Assembly: GCF_007747215.1 (NCBI RefSeq)
Contig: NZ_CP036273.1
Span: 310,001-374,000 of the forward strand
Reading direction: 5' to 3'
DNA length: 64,000 nucleotides
DNA from: Urbifossiella limnaea
GTDB lineage: Bacteria > Planctomycetota > Planctomycetia > Gemmatales > Gemmataceae
Below are positions 36,487-43,893 of the stretch, one piece after another; within the stretch, counting starts at the first letter, position 1; every line of letters starts with the position of its first letter. The translations under genes and the position numbers were made by a program. Below the pieces are notes generated by a model. It made no database searches and was not told the DNA's origin. It saw only the letters and a list, made by a program, of their open reading frames with translations.

Positions 36487-36957
36487 ATGTCCGAGGAGCG
36501 CGACCCGCGGGTGGTTCACGTGGCGCCCGACCTGCGCATCGCCAGCACCGTGGCGGCGTGGTTCGGGGAGAAGGGCTACCTGTGCGAGGTGGTGGTGCCG
36601 GAGCACCCGGCGGAGGCGCCGGACGGCATCGGCCTGACGGCGCACGCCCCGCCGGGCGTCGAGGTGCGCGTCCTCGACGTGGACCAGGCCCAGAAGGCGA
36701 AAGACCTGCTCGCCGACGCCTTCGCCGCCCGGGAGCTGGCCGAGCGCCGCGCGGCCCGCACCGGCACCGTGTCGGCGACGTGCGAGGAGTGCGGGACGGC
36801 GTCCGAGTGGGCGGCGGCCGACATGGGGAGCACGCAGGAGTGCCCCAGCTGCGGCCGGTACATGGACGTCCCCGACCCCGACGACGACTGGTCCGACGTG
36901 GACTTCGGGTCCGAGGACGACGCCGCCCCGCCCGCCGACCCGAAGGCCGAAGGCTGA
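36487..36957 (+). CDS. DUF2007-like protein with C-terminal zinc ribbon
   Basis: A 156-residue cytoplasmic protein. The first 70 residues resemble the putative signal-transducing DUF2007 fold (VVHVAPDLRIASTVAAWFGEKGY). The C-terminal part holds a zinc ribbon with CEEC and CPSC pairs, and the tail is strongly acidic. It sits 1 bp upstream of the pseudouridine synthase and is probably translated with it. The function is unknown. Confidence 0.7.
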   Translation: MSEERDPRVVHVAPDLRIASTVAAWFGEKGYLCEVVVPEHPAEAPDGIGLTAHAPPGVEVRVLDVDQAQKAKDLLADAFAARELAERRAARTGTVSATCEECGTASEWAAADMGSTQECPSCGRYMDVPDPDDDWSDVDFGSEDDAAPPADPKAEG

Positions 36958-36958
36958 C

Positions 36959-37921
36959 ATGCCCGCCGAACCGACCAGCTTCACCGTCGTCGCCGCCGAG
37001 GCCGGGCACACCCTGGCCAAGGTGCTCCGCAGCCGCCTCGGCGGGCCGTCGTGGGGCGAGGTCCGCAAGCTCATCGCCGCCCGCCGGGTCAAGGTCGGCG
37101 ACACGGTCAGCACCGACGACGCCCGCCGCCTCAAGGAGAACGAGGTCGTCGTCCTCCTCGAACACCCGAAGCCGCTGCCGCGGACGGCGCACCCCGAGCG
37201 GCTCGTCATCCGCCACCTCGACGAGCACGTCGTCGTGGTCGAGAAGCCGGCCGGGGTGAACACCGTGCGCCACCCGGCCGAGCTGGAGTGGTCCGAGGAG
37301 AAGCGCGAGCTCGACCCGACGCTCGAAGACCTGGCGCAGTGGGCCGTCGCCCACCGGCTGAAGCGGCCGGCGTCCGACCTGAACCGGCTGCGGATCGTCC
37401 ACCGGCTCGACAAGGAAACCAGCGGGCTGCTGGTGTTCGCCCGGTCCGTGCTCGCCGAGCGCGAGCTCGGCATGCAGTTCCGCAAGCACACCGTCACGCG
37501 CCGCTACCTCACCGTGGTGCCCGGCATCTTCCTCGACCGCACGGTCACGTCGAACCTGGTGCCGGACCGCGGCGACGGCCGGCGCGGCAGCACGCCCTTC
37601 CCGGCCGTGGGGAAGCGGGCCGTGACGCACTTCACCGTGCAGGAGCGGCTGCGCGGCTACACGCTGCTGTCGTGCCGGCTGGAGACCGGGCGGACGCACC
37701 AGATTCGGATTCACCTGTCGGAGGCGGGCCACCCCGTGTGCGGGGACAAGGTGTACTGCAAGAAGCCGAACGGCGAGGTGGTGGCGGACGCGAGCGGCGC
37801 CCCGCGGCTGGCGCTGCACGCCACGGAGCTGGGCTTCGCGCACCCGGCCAGCGGCGCGGCACTGCACTGGGACATGCCGCTGCCGCCGGACCTGGCGAAG
37901 TTCGTCGCGGCGCTGCGGTAG
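36959..37921 (+). CDS. RluA-family pseudouridine synthase
   Basis: A 320-residue enzyme that isomerises uridine to pseudouridine in rRNA or tRNA. An S4-like RNA-binding region is at the N-terminus (GGPSWGEVRKLIAARRVKV). The catalytic motif HRLDKETSG contains the nucleophilic Asp; the later RTHQIRIHLSEAGHPVCGD segment is also diagnostic. It belongs with RluC/RluD-like proteins, but the exact site modified cannot be told. The start lies 1 bp after the zinc-ribbon gene stop. A GAATGAC palindrome follows it and separates it from the convergent CBM9-like gene. Confidence 0.92.
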   Translation: MPAEPTSFTVVAAEAGHTLAKVLRSRLGGPSWGEVRKLIAARRVKVGDTVSTDDARRLKENEVVVLLEHPKPLPRTAHPERLVIRHLDEHVVVVEKPAGVNTVRHPAELEWSEEKRELDPTLEDLAQWAVAHRLKRPASDLNRLRIVHRLDKETSGLLVFARSVLAERELGMQFRKHTVTRRYLTVVPGIFLDRTVTSNLVPDRGDGRRGSTPFPAVGKRAVTHFTVQERLRGYTLLSCRLETGRTHQIRIHLSEAGHPVCGDKVYCKKPNGEVVADASGAPRLALHATELGFAHPASGAALHWDMPLPPDLAKFVAALR

Positions 37922-37924
37922 CCC

Positions 37925-38018
37925 GGAATGACGAATGACGAATGACCCACCAATGACGAAGGAAGACACACGCTGCTTTCCTTCGTCATTGGTGGGTCGT
38001 TCGTCATTCGTCATTCCC
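37925..38018. repeat. GAATGAC-heptamer palindrome, copy 2
   Basis: Arms of about 39 bp start GGAATGACGAATGACGAATG and include CCCACCAATGACGAAGGA; the right arm repeats this inverted with one mismatch. The loop is about 15 nt. Compared with copy 1 the tandem heptamers are partly replaced by new sequence on both arms in matching fashion, so pairing has been kept. It lies between convergent genes and may serve as a terminator. Confidence 0.85.
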
Positions 38019-39057
38019 GAACGACCCGCCCGTCGTCGCGGATGGTCAGCGTCGGCTTGCCGTCCGCGAGCCACGACGCCTCGAAGCCGGTGCGCGTCGC
38101 CCCGAGCGCCACGCGGCCCGCCGGCAGCATCAGCCCCAGGTCGCGCGGCTCGGCGGTGTAGCGGCCGGCCTTCTTGCGGTGGATACGCTCGGCGTAGCAG
38201 ACGCGGTGCAGCCAGTCGCGCGCCTCCCACTCCGGGTCCGGGCGGAACGCCTCGCCGGGCGCCGCCGCGAACTGGACGTAGCCCCAGCGCTCCGGCCGGT
38301 GCATGTCGATGACGCCCTGCGGCGACCACACCCAGTTGTGCTCGTCGCGCCCCGGCACCTTCTTGTACTTGCCGCCCTCCACGACCACGTCCCACTCGAC
38401 GCGCGAGAAGTTGATCCGCCACCGGTCGCCGGCCTTCGGCGGCGCCGCGGCCAGCTCCTTCAGCCCGGCCCACGGCCAGCGCACTTCGAGCGTCCAGCCG
38501 GTGTCGGTGTCGCGCGGGTCGTTCAGCGTGCCCTGCACCTTCACGGCCGTCTTCAGACCCGTGATTTCCCAGGCGTTCACGGCCTTGCCGCCGTCCTTGT
38601 ACGGCTTCGTGAGCAGTAAATCCCACGTCGTGTTGAGGGTGTTCAGCTCCAGCTCGCCGTAGGCGTGGTTGTCGCCGTCGGGGTCGAGGAACAGCTCGAA
38701 GTCGTTGTCGCGGAAGATGACGGAGTCGTGCTCGGTGAGCGTGCCCCACACGTGCGGCTCGACGAGCTCCGCGGCGACGTACAGCGCCTCGTCGTCCCAC
38801 GCCATCTTGACGCGGGTGCGGTGCCGCGGCGCCGGCCGGCGGTCGCCCTCGATGTCCGCGAACGCGTCCGACCACGGCACCGTGGCCCAGGCCTTGTCGG
38901 CGAGGTCGCCGTCGATGACGACGGGCTCGGCGAGCCGCGGGGCGACGTAGCCCTTGGGGTGGGGGAACGCGCCGGTCATGTCGGCGTCGGTGGGCGGGGC
39001 CGCGGGGGCGACGGCGGCGACCGCGAGTGCGACGAGGCAGAGAAGGCGGCGCGGCAT
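38011..39057 (-). CDS. secreted CBM9-like carbohydrate-binding protein
   Basis: A 348-residue protein with signal peptide (about residues 1-20). Its core resembles family 9 carbohydrate-binding or DOMON-like beta sandwiches: VVIDGDLADKAWATVPWSDAF, then MAWDDEALYVAAELVEPHVW, FELFLDPDGDNHAYGELELN, and a later RINFSRVEW. These domains bind sugars or haem, often as part of glycan-degrading systems. No catalytic module is attached. It overlaps the GAATGAC palindrome at its 3' end. Confidence 0.82.
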   Translation of the reverse strand: MPRRLLCLVALAVAAVAPAAPPTDADMTGAFPHPKGYVAPRLAEPVVIDGDLADKAWATVPWSDAFADIEGDRRPAPRHRTRVKMAWDDEALYVAAELVEPHVWGTLTEHDSVIFRDNDFELFLDPDGDNHAYGELELNTLNTTWDLLLTKPYKDGGKAVNAWEITGLKTAVKVQGTLNDPRDTDTGWTLEVRWPWAGLKELAAAPPKAGDRWRINFSRVEWDVVVEGGKYKKVPGRDEHNWVWSPQGVIDMHRPERWGYVQFAAAPGEAFRPDPEWEARDWLHRVCYAERIHRKKAGRYTAEPRDLGLMLPAGRVALGATRTGFEASWLADGKPTLTIRDDGRVVRE

Positions 39058-39110
39058 GGGCGGCCTCGGGTAACGGACGTGGTGCGGATGTGATACGAGT
39101 TCCCGGTTCG

Positions 39111-39256
39111 GAGCCCCGAAGGGGCGGCAGCCAATAGCCCGGGGCGCAAGCCCTGGGCAGCGTCGGCGGTGTCACGAGGGGTCACGCGGTTCGGACTTCG
39201 CCGCCGCCTACCCAGGATTTACACCCCGGGCTATTGGCTGCCACCCCTTCGGGCCT
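39111..39256. repeat. large nested palindromic repeat, copy 3 (divergent)
   Basis: Outer arms GCCCCGAAGGGG + CAGCCAATAGCCCGGGG on the left pair with CCCCGGGCTATTGGCTG + CCCCTTCGGG on the right. The inner part differs from the copies at 13911 and 50605, so it is a related but separate subtype. It fills the divergent gap between the CBM9-like gene and pxpA. Confidence 0.8.
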
Positions 39257-39286
39257 CAAGGCAACGGCCGTCGGCCGCCCGGCTGC

Positions 39287-39292
39287 TATCCT
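39287..39292 (+). promoter_or_regulatory. candidate -10 box very close to the pxpA start
   Basis: TATCCT is only 6 bp before the pxpA ATG. If it is the -10 box, transcription would begin at or near the ATG and the mRNA would be leaderless. No Shine-Dalgarno sequence lies before this ATG, which agrees. Confidence 0.35.
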
Positions 39293-39298
39293 TCCCTC

Positions 39299-40000
39299 AT
39301 GCTCCTCGACCTGAACGCCGACCTCGGGGAAGCCGCCGGGTTCGACGCCGCGCTGATGCCGCTGGTCACGTCCGCGAACGTCTGCTGCGGGGCGCACGCC
39401 GGCGGCCCGGACGAGACCGCCGCCACCCTCGCGCTGGCCCGCGCCCACGGCGTCGCCGTCGGCGCCCACCCCGGCTACCCCGACCGCGAGCACTTCGGCC
39501 GCCGCAACCTGCCGACGCCGTCGAACACCCTGTACGCGCAGCTCGTCCACCAGCTCGCCGGGTTCGTCGCCGCGGCCGCGCGGGCCGGCGTGGCGGTGCG
39601 GTACGTCAAGCCGCACGGGGCGCTGTACAACCAGGCCGCCGCCGACGCCGCGTTCGCCAACGTCCTCTGCTCCGCGGTCGCCGGGTGGGACTTGCCCGTC
39701 GTCGGCCTGCCGGGGTCGGAAGTCGAGAGGATGTGCGCCCTGCTGAACGTGCCGTTCGTGGCCGAGGGCTTCGCCGACCGCCACTACCGGCCCGACGGGT
39801 CGCTCGTGCCGCGGACCGAGGCGGACGCCTTCGTCCACGACCCGGCCGAGGCGGTGGCGCAGATCGAACGGCTGGTGCGGGAGCGCGGCGTCCGCACCGT
39901 CTGCGTCCACGGCGACAACCCGGAGGCGGTGGCGTTCACGACGGCCGTCCGCGCCGGGCTCCTGGCCCGCGGGTTCGAGCTGAGGGCGTTCGCCGCATGA
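39299..40000 (+). CDS. pxpA: 5-oxoprolinase subunit A (LamB/YcsF family)
   Basis: A 233-residue member of the PxpA/YcsF family, which with PxpB and PxpC hydrolyses 5-oxoproline to glutamate using ATP. Typical segments: LDLNADLGE, TSANVCCGAHAGG, GAHPGYPDREHFGRR, YVKPHGALYNQ, and VCVHGDNPEAV. Slightly shorter than E. coli PxpA (244). The stop overlaps the pxpC start by 4 bp (ATGA). A pxpB-like kinase-inhibitor-fold gene is not adjacent. Confidence 0.9.
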   Translation: MLLDLNADLGEAAGFDAALMPLVTSANVCCGAHAGGPDETAATLALARAHGVAVGAHPGYPDREHFGRRNLPTPSNTLYAQLVHQLAGFVAAAARAGVAVRYVKPHGALYNQAAADAAFANVLCSAVAGWDLPVVGLPGSEVERMCALLNVPFVAEGFADRHYRPDGSLVPRTEADAFVHDPAEAVAQIERLVRERGVRTVCVHGDNPEAVAFTTAVRAGLLARGFELRAFAA

Positions 40001-40914
40001 GTCTGTGCGTCAAGCGCCCCGGCATGCTGTCGCTGCTGGTTGATGCGGGTCGGCCGCGCAGCCGCGCCCTCGGCGTGCCCGTCGGCGGGGCCGCCGACCG
40101 CGCCGCGCTGGCGATCGGGAACGCGCTCGTGGGGAACGCGCCGGACGCGGCCGCGCTGGAACTCACGCTCGCCGGCCCGACGCTGGTGGCCGAGCACCCG
40201 ACGGCCGCGGTCGTGTTCGGGGCGCCGTTCGCGGTGTTGGCACGTGGCACGATTATCACCCCGGGCACGACGTTCCAGCTCGAACCGGGCGACACGCTGA
40301 CGATCGGCGCCACGCCGGCCGGCGCCCGCGGCTACCTGTGCGTCGCCGGCGGGTTCGACGGGCCGCTCGTACTCGGCAGCCGCTCGGCGCTCGACCCGCT
40401 GACGGCCGACGCCGTCCTGCCGTGCCGGCCGAGCCGCGGCGAACCGCGGGGGCTGGGGTTCGCGGCGCTGCCGGACGCGGAGCCGTACACCCTCCGCGCC
40501 CTCCCCGGCCCGCAGCGCGACTGGTTCGCCGCCGACGCCTTCTTCGGCCGTGAGTACACGGTGACGCCGGCCAGCAACCGCATGGGCGTCCGCCTCGCCG
40601 GCGAGCCGCTGACCCGCCGGCCCGGCGAGCTGGTGTCCGAAGCGGTCGGCCCGGGGGCGGTGCAGGTCGCCAACGACGGCCTGCCGATCGTGCTCGGCGT
40701 GGACGGCCAGACGATCGGCGGCTACCCGAAGGTGGCGCACGTGATCCGCGCCGACCTCGACCGCCTGGCGCAGCTGCGGCCCGGCGACCGCGTCCGCTTC
40801 CGACTGGTGACGTGGGAGGAGGCCGAGGCCGCCGCCCGCGAGCGCGCCGCGGCGGTGCGGGCGTGGCTGGTCCGCCTGCGCGCCGCCGACCGCGCCCCGG
40901 TGTGCGGGTACTGA
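39997..40914 (+). CDS. pxpC: 5-oxoprolinase subunit C (biotin-dependent carboxyltransferase family)
   Basis: A 305-residue PxpC/KipA-like protein. Recognisable segments are KRPGMLSLLVDAGRPRSRALGVPVGGAADRAAL at the N-terminus (KPGxxTxxQDxGR-type motif with Gln replaced by Val), YLCVAGGFDGPLVLGSRSA, and ASNRMGVRLAGEPL. The last part contains the usual IVLGVDGQTIGGYPK-type motif. The family normally pairs with PxpB. Here pxpB is missing from the locus. The stop codon lies inside an imperfect inverted repeat shared with the convergent TPR gene. Confidence 0.88.
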   Translation: MSLCVKRPGMLSLLVDAGRPRSRALGVPVGGAADRAALAIGNALVGNAPDAAALELTLAGPTLVAEHPTAAVVFGAPFAVLARGTIITPGTTFQLEPGDTLTIGATPAGARGYLCVAGGFDGPLVLGSRSALDPLTADAVLPCRPSRGEPRGLGFAALPDAEPYTLRALPGPQRDWFAADAFFGREYTVTPASNRMGVRLAGEPLTRRPGELVSEAVGPGAVQVANDGLPIVLGVDGQTIGGYPKVAHVIRADLDRLAQLRPGDRVRFRLVTWEEAEAAARERAAAVRAWLVRLRAADRAPVCGY

Positions 40915-41034
40915 CCCGTCGGTTGTCCGGGTTGCGTGAGGCGGGTGGTGGGCTTCATCGTGCGGGGTGAGGGGGTTAACCACCTGCGGGGAAACACGAC
41001 GGCGGCAACGCACCCCCGGCAACCCGCGGGTCAG
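40911..41034. terminator. imperfect long inverted repeat between convergent genes
   Basis: CTGACCCG-(T/C)GGTTG-CCGGG at the left end (starting at the pxpC stop) pairs imperfectly with CCCGGCAACCCGCGGGTCAG at the right end. A further AT-containing GTTAACC lies inside. It could terminate both transcripts. No T-tract is seen. Confidence 0.4.
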
Positions 41035-41061
41035 TCGGAAGGGGCGTCGCCGGCACCAACG

Positions 41062-42141
41062 CTACCGCCCCGCCGCGAGCGCCCGTGCCTGGTCGCGGGC
41101 GGCGCGCAGGTCGGCCCGCCCCGGGTCGTCGCGCAGGCCCGACTCGAACGCCTCCGCCGCCTCCGCCGGGCGGCCGAGTTCGCGCAGCGCCGTCCCCAGC
41201 AGCCGGGCCGCCGGCGCGTCCGGGCCGACCGCGTCGAGGTACGCCCGGGCCGGCTCCACCACCGCGGCCCAGTCGCCGGCCGCGGCCGCCGCCGCCGCCC
41301 GCAGGTAGTCCGCGGCCGGCATCCCCGGCACCGCCGCCGCCGCGCGGTCGGCCCACGCCCGCGCCTCCGCCGCGTTCCCCGTCATCGCCGCCACCCCGCC
41401 CTCGATCAGGCAGCGCACCGCGTACCCGTCGCGCGGCAGCGCCGCCGCCCGCGCCGGGGCCAGCGCCGCGGCCGCCCCCGCGGCGTCGCCGCCGCCGAGC
41501 TTCTCCGCCGCCGGCCCGAGCGCCGCCAACCCGGCCTTCACCTCCGCCGAGAGTCCGTCGCGGCCGAGCTGGCCCGCGGCCTGCCGGCTCAGGCGGACGC
41601 CGGTCCGCACGTCCTCCAGGTCGAACGCCTTCCACCCGGCGGCGGACCGGACGAGCCACCACCGGTACGTCGCGGCCCGGCCGCCACCGCGGTGCCGCGC
41701 CGCCACCACCAGCTCGTCGGCCTCGACGCCCGGCCCGACGCGCCGCACCTCGACCGACGCGGGGGCGAAGGCGAGGCCGCCGGCGCGGACGGCGGCGGCG
41801 AGCGCGAAGCGGGCCCGGACCGGGCCGCCGACGGGGTCGGCGGCGACGCCGGCGGCGCGGAACGTGTCGGAGCGGGCGACGGCGGCGTGGAACCGCTCGG
41901 CGTCCAGCAGCGCGACCGCGGCGGCGGGGTCGGTACGGGCGGTGGTGGTGAGCGCGTCCAGCGCCCGCACGACGGCGGGGTCGGGCGCGGCGTCGGGGGC
42001 GGCGGCCGGCGGCGGCGGTTCGGTGGTCGGTTCGGGGCGGACGACCCGGACGCCGAGCGCCCAGTCGCCGGCGAGCACGACCGCGACGAGGAGTGCGACC
42101 GGCACGGCGGGGACGAGCAGGAGCCAGCGCCGCGGCGTCAT
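41062..42141 (-). CDS. membrane-anchored TPR-like protein
   Basis: A 359-residue protein with a short N-terminal transmembrane or signal segment (LLLVPAVPVALLVAVVLAGDW). A Pro-rich linker, a middle region with beta content, and a C-terminal half with TPR-like helical pairs (ARLLGTALRELGRPAEAAEAFESGLRDDPG) follow. Very Ala-rich. Probably extracytoplasmic protein-protein interaction. The ATG has a GGGAGG ribosome-binding site close by, and a 7-bp inverted repeat spans its likely -10 box. Confidence 0.68.
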   Translation of the reverse strand: MTPRRWLLLVPAVPVALLVAVVLAGDWALGVRVVRPEPTTEPPPPAAAPDAAPDPAVVRALDALTTTARTDPAAAVALLDAERFHAAVARSDTFRAAGVAADPVGGPVRARFALAAAVRAGGLAFAPASVEVRRVGPGVEADELVVAARHRGGGRAATYRWWLVRSAAGWKAFDLEDVRTGVRLSRQAAGQLGRDGLSAEVKAGLAALGPAAEKLGGGDAAGAAAALAPARAAALPRDGYAVRCLIEGGVAAMTGNAAEARAWADRAAAAVPGMPAADYLRAAAAAAAGDWAAVVEPARAYLDAVGPDAPAARLLGTALRELGRPAEAAEAFESGLRDDPGRADLRAARDQARALAAGR

Positions 42142-42149
42142 CCGCACCT

Positions 42150-42170
42150 CCCGTGGCAGTGTACCACGGG
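42150..42170 (-). promoter_or_regulatory. candidate operator/promoter of the TPR gene
   Basis: CCCGTGG-N7-CCACGGG is a perfect 7-bp inverted repeat. The intervening bases read on the minus strand include TACACT, a good -10 match, so a bound protein would block the promoter. It lies 9-29 bp before the start. Confidence 0.4.
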
Positions 42171-42283
42171 GCGGTGGCGGGCGGCGAGTTGGGGCGTCGG
42201 CCCCGGCTTCTCGGATCGCGCGCCGCAAACTATTGCGGGTCAACGACCTGCTCCGATCGCCGGAGCCGCAGCTGGATCGAACC

Positions 42284-42338
42284 AACTTTTTTATGAGTCG
42301 GTGACATGATTCCGGGGATCGACCCCCCCCGGCCGGAA
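42284..42338 (+). repeat. shared 55-bp element, copy B
   Basis: Nearly identical to 18721-18775, from AACTTTTTTATGAGTCGGTG through to CCGGCCGGAA. Here TTCCGGGG and CCCCGG..CCGGAA can form a longer stem. It lies between two genes read on the minus strand, so its orientation relative to the flanking genes is opposite to that of copy A. Confidence 0.75.
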
Positions 42339-42355
42339 GAATCATTCCGCCGCGG

Positions 42356-43690
42356 CTACACCCGGCTGAACGCCGGTTGGGCCAACTCCGTCGGCTCGGC
42401 CGGCTCCGCGGGCGGCGGCGGCGCCCCGGGGTTCCGCAACTCCGCCACGAACGCCGCCAGCCGCGACAGCCCCTCGCGCAGCCGGCCGTCGTCCGCCGCG
42501 AAGCTCAGCCGCACGTGCCCCGCCCCCGACGGCCCGAAGGCGCAGCCCGGCCCCACCAGCACCCGCCGCTCGCGCAGCAGCCGCTCCGCGAACACCCGAC
42601 CGTCCAGACCCAGGCTGCTCACGGGCAGCCACACGAAGTACCCGCCCGCCGGCCACTCCGGTTCCAGGCCCAGGCCGCGGAGCCGGTCGATCACGTACCG
42701 CCGGCGGTCGCGGAAACGGGCCAGCGTCGGGGCGAAGTCGGTGTCGGCTTCCGCGACGGCCTGCGCCGCCGCCTGCTGGCACACCGTCGGCACGTAGGGG
42801 GCGCTCAGGCTCGCCGTCAGGGCGCACGCCCGGACCAGCGGCCGCGGCCCCGCCAGCCAGCCGACGCGCACCGAACCGAGCCCCCACCCCGGCGTCACGG
42901 AGCCGGCCGTGAGGACGCGCTTCTCGGCGCCCGGCAGCGCCCCCAGCGACTTGCCGCGGCCGTCGTAGCGGAACCGGCCGAACGACTCGTCGGCGTACAC
43001 CAGCGCGTCCGAGCCGGCGGCGATCCACAGCAGGTATTCCAGGTCTTCCGGCGCGAAGCACGCCCCGGTCGGGTTGGCGGGGTCGGCCAGCACCAGCAGC
43101 TTCGCCCCGCGGACGGCGCGCTCGAAGTCGCGCTCCAGGAACCGGCAGCGGCCGTCGTCGTTCCAGGTGGGCACGCGGCGGACGCGGGCGCGGCGCGACT
43201 TCGCCCCGAGGTCGAACAGCGGCGAGCACGGGTCGAACAGGACGACACGGTCGCCGGGGTTCACGAACGCATCCAGCGCCGCGGCGTAGGCGGCGGTGGC
43301 GCCGTGGGTGACGAACAGTTCGTGCTCGGGGTCCACGTCCCGGCCGTCGCGGCGGACGTAGTGGTCGGCGAGTGCGTTCTTCAGGTCGGGCGTGCCCCAC
43401 GGCGGCGGGGTGCCGCGGCGGTCGGGCGTGGGCCGGCCGGGGCCGACGGGCGAGTCGGTGCGCGGCGCGGGGAGGTTCAGGTCGAGCACGTCGGGCGGCA
43501 GCGGGCCGGGGAGGTAGGCGGGGTCGAGGAGTTCGTCGGCGGGGGCGGCGAGCACCTTGTCGGAGAAGTAGCGGACGGCGTGAGGGTGGCCGTCGGTGAG
43601 GCGGCGGGCGGACGGCAGGAAGCGGGCGACGCCGGTGCGAACGAGCAGCCGGGTGAGCCAGAACGGACGGGCCACGGGGTCGGCCTCCAT
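42356..43690 (-). CDS. aminotransferase class I/II-like protein lacking the PLP lysine
   Basis: A 444-residue fold-type I protein of the aspartate aminotransferase family. Recognisable are an N-terminal TPDLKNALADHY, FVTHGATAAYAAALDAF, DPANPTG (NPTG motif), VYADESFGRF (the Asp that contacts PLP), and C-terminal HVRLSFA with the substrate Arg. In the segment normally SxSKxxGLxGxRxG the sequence is SVTPGWGLGSVRVGW, so the expected lysine is Pro267. It should not form the usual internal aldimine and may be a pseudo-enzyme or act differently. The start was taken at MEADP; an ATG seven codons upstream is also possible. It is divergent from the nuo operon. Confidence 0.82.
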   Translation of the reverse strand: MEADPVARPFWLTRLLVRTGVARFLPSARRLTDGHPHAVRYFSDKVLAAPADELLDPAYLPGPLPPDVLDLNLPAPRTDSPVGPGRPTPDRRGTPPPWGTPDLKNALADHYVRRDGRDVDPEHELFVTHGATAAYAAALDAFVNPGDRVVLFDPCSPLFDLGAKSRRARVRRVPTWNDDGRCRFLERDFERAVRGAKLLVLADPANPTGACFAPEDLEYLLWIAAGSDALVYADESFGRFRYDGRGKSLGALPGAEKRVLTAGSVTPGWGLGSVRVGWLAGPRPLVRACALTASLSAPYVPTVCQQAAAQAVAEADTDFAPTLARFRDRRRYVIDRLRGLGLEPEWPAGGYFVWLPVSSLGLDGRVFAERLLRERRVLVGPGCAFGPSGAGHVRLSFAADDGRLREGLSRLAAFVAELRNPGAPPPPAEPAEPTELAQPAFSRV

Positions 43691-43833
43691 GCCGGGGGGC
43701 GGGCGCGGCATTGTGCCGCGCCGGCGTGGGGGGCCGTCAAGGGGAACCGCTTGCCGCCCCTACCCCCCTCTCTAGACTGATCCCGCACACGCAGCCCGGC
43801 CCGCCCCGCGGTCCGGGATGTTTTTTGGCCCGG

Positions 43834-43853
43834 CTTGTGAAAAACTTCACAAG
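43834..43853. promoter_or_regulatory. Rex-type redox operator ahead of the nuo operon
   Basis: A perfect 8-bp inverted repeat, CTTGTGAA-AAAC-TTCACAAG. It matches the known Rex repressor site TTGTGAA-N4-TTCACAA at every defined base. Rex senses the NADH/NAD+ ratio and in other bacteria controls nuo and cytochrome genes. It lies 6 bp before a TACAAT -10 box, overlapping where the -35 would be, so bound Rex would block RNA polymerase. No rex gene is in the window. Confidence 0.8.
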
Positions 43854-43859
43854 CCCCGC

Positions 43860-43865
43860 TACAAT
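43860..43865 (+). promoter_or_regulatory. -10 box of the nuo operon promoter
   Basis: TACAAT directly downstream of the Rex-type operator; TTGTGA inside the operator can serve as a -35 with a 19-bp spacer. An ATG overlapping this box (43864) is therefore unlikely to be the nuoA start. Confidence 0.55.
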
Positions 43866-43881
43866 GGGCCTGGGCTCGCAC

Positions 43882-43887
43882 GGAGGG
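43882..43887 (+). promoter_or_regulatory. ribosome-binding site deciding the nuoA start
   Basis: GGAGGG lies 6 bp before GTG 43894 and 9 bp before GTG 43897. No such site precedes the ATG at 43864. This favours a GTG start for nuoA. Confidence 0.65.
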
Positions 43888-43893
43888 CGGTGC

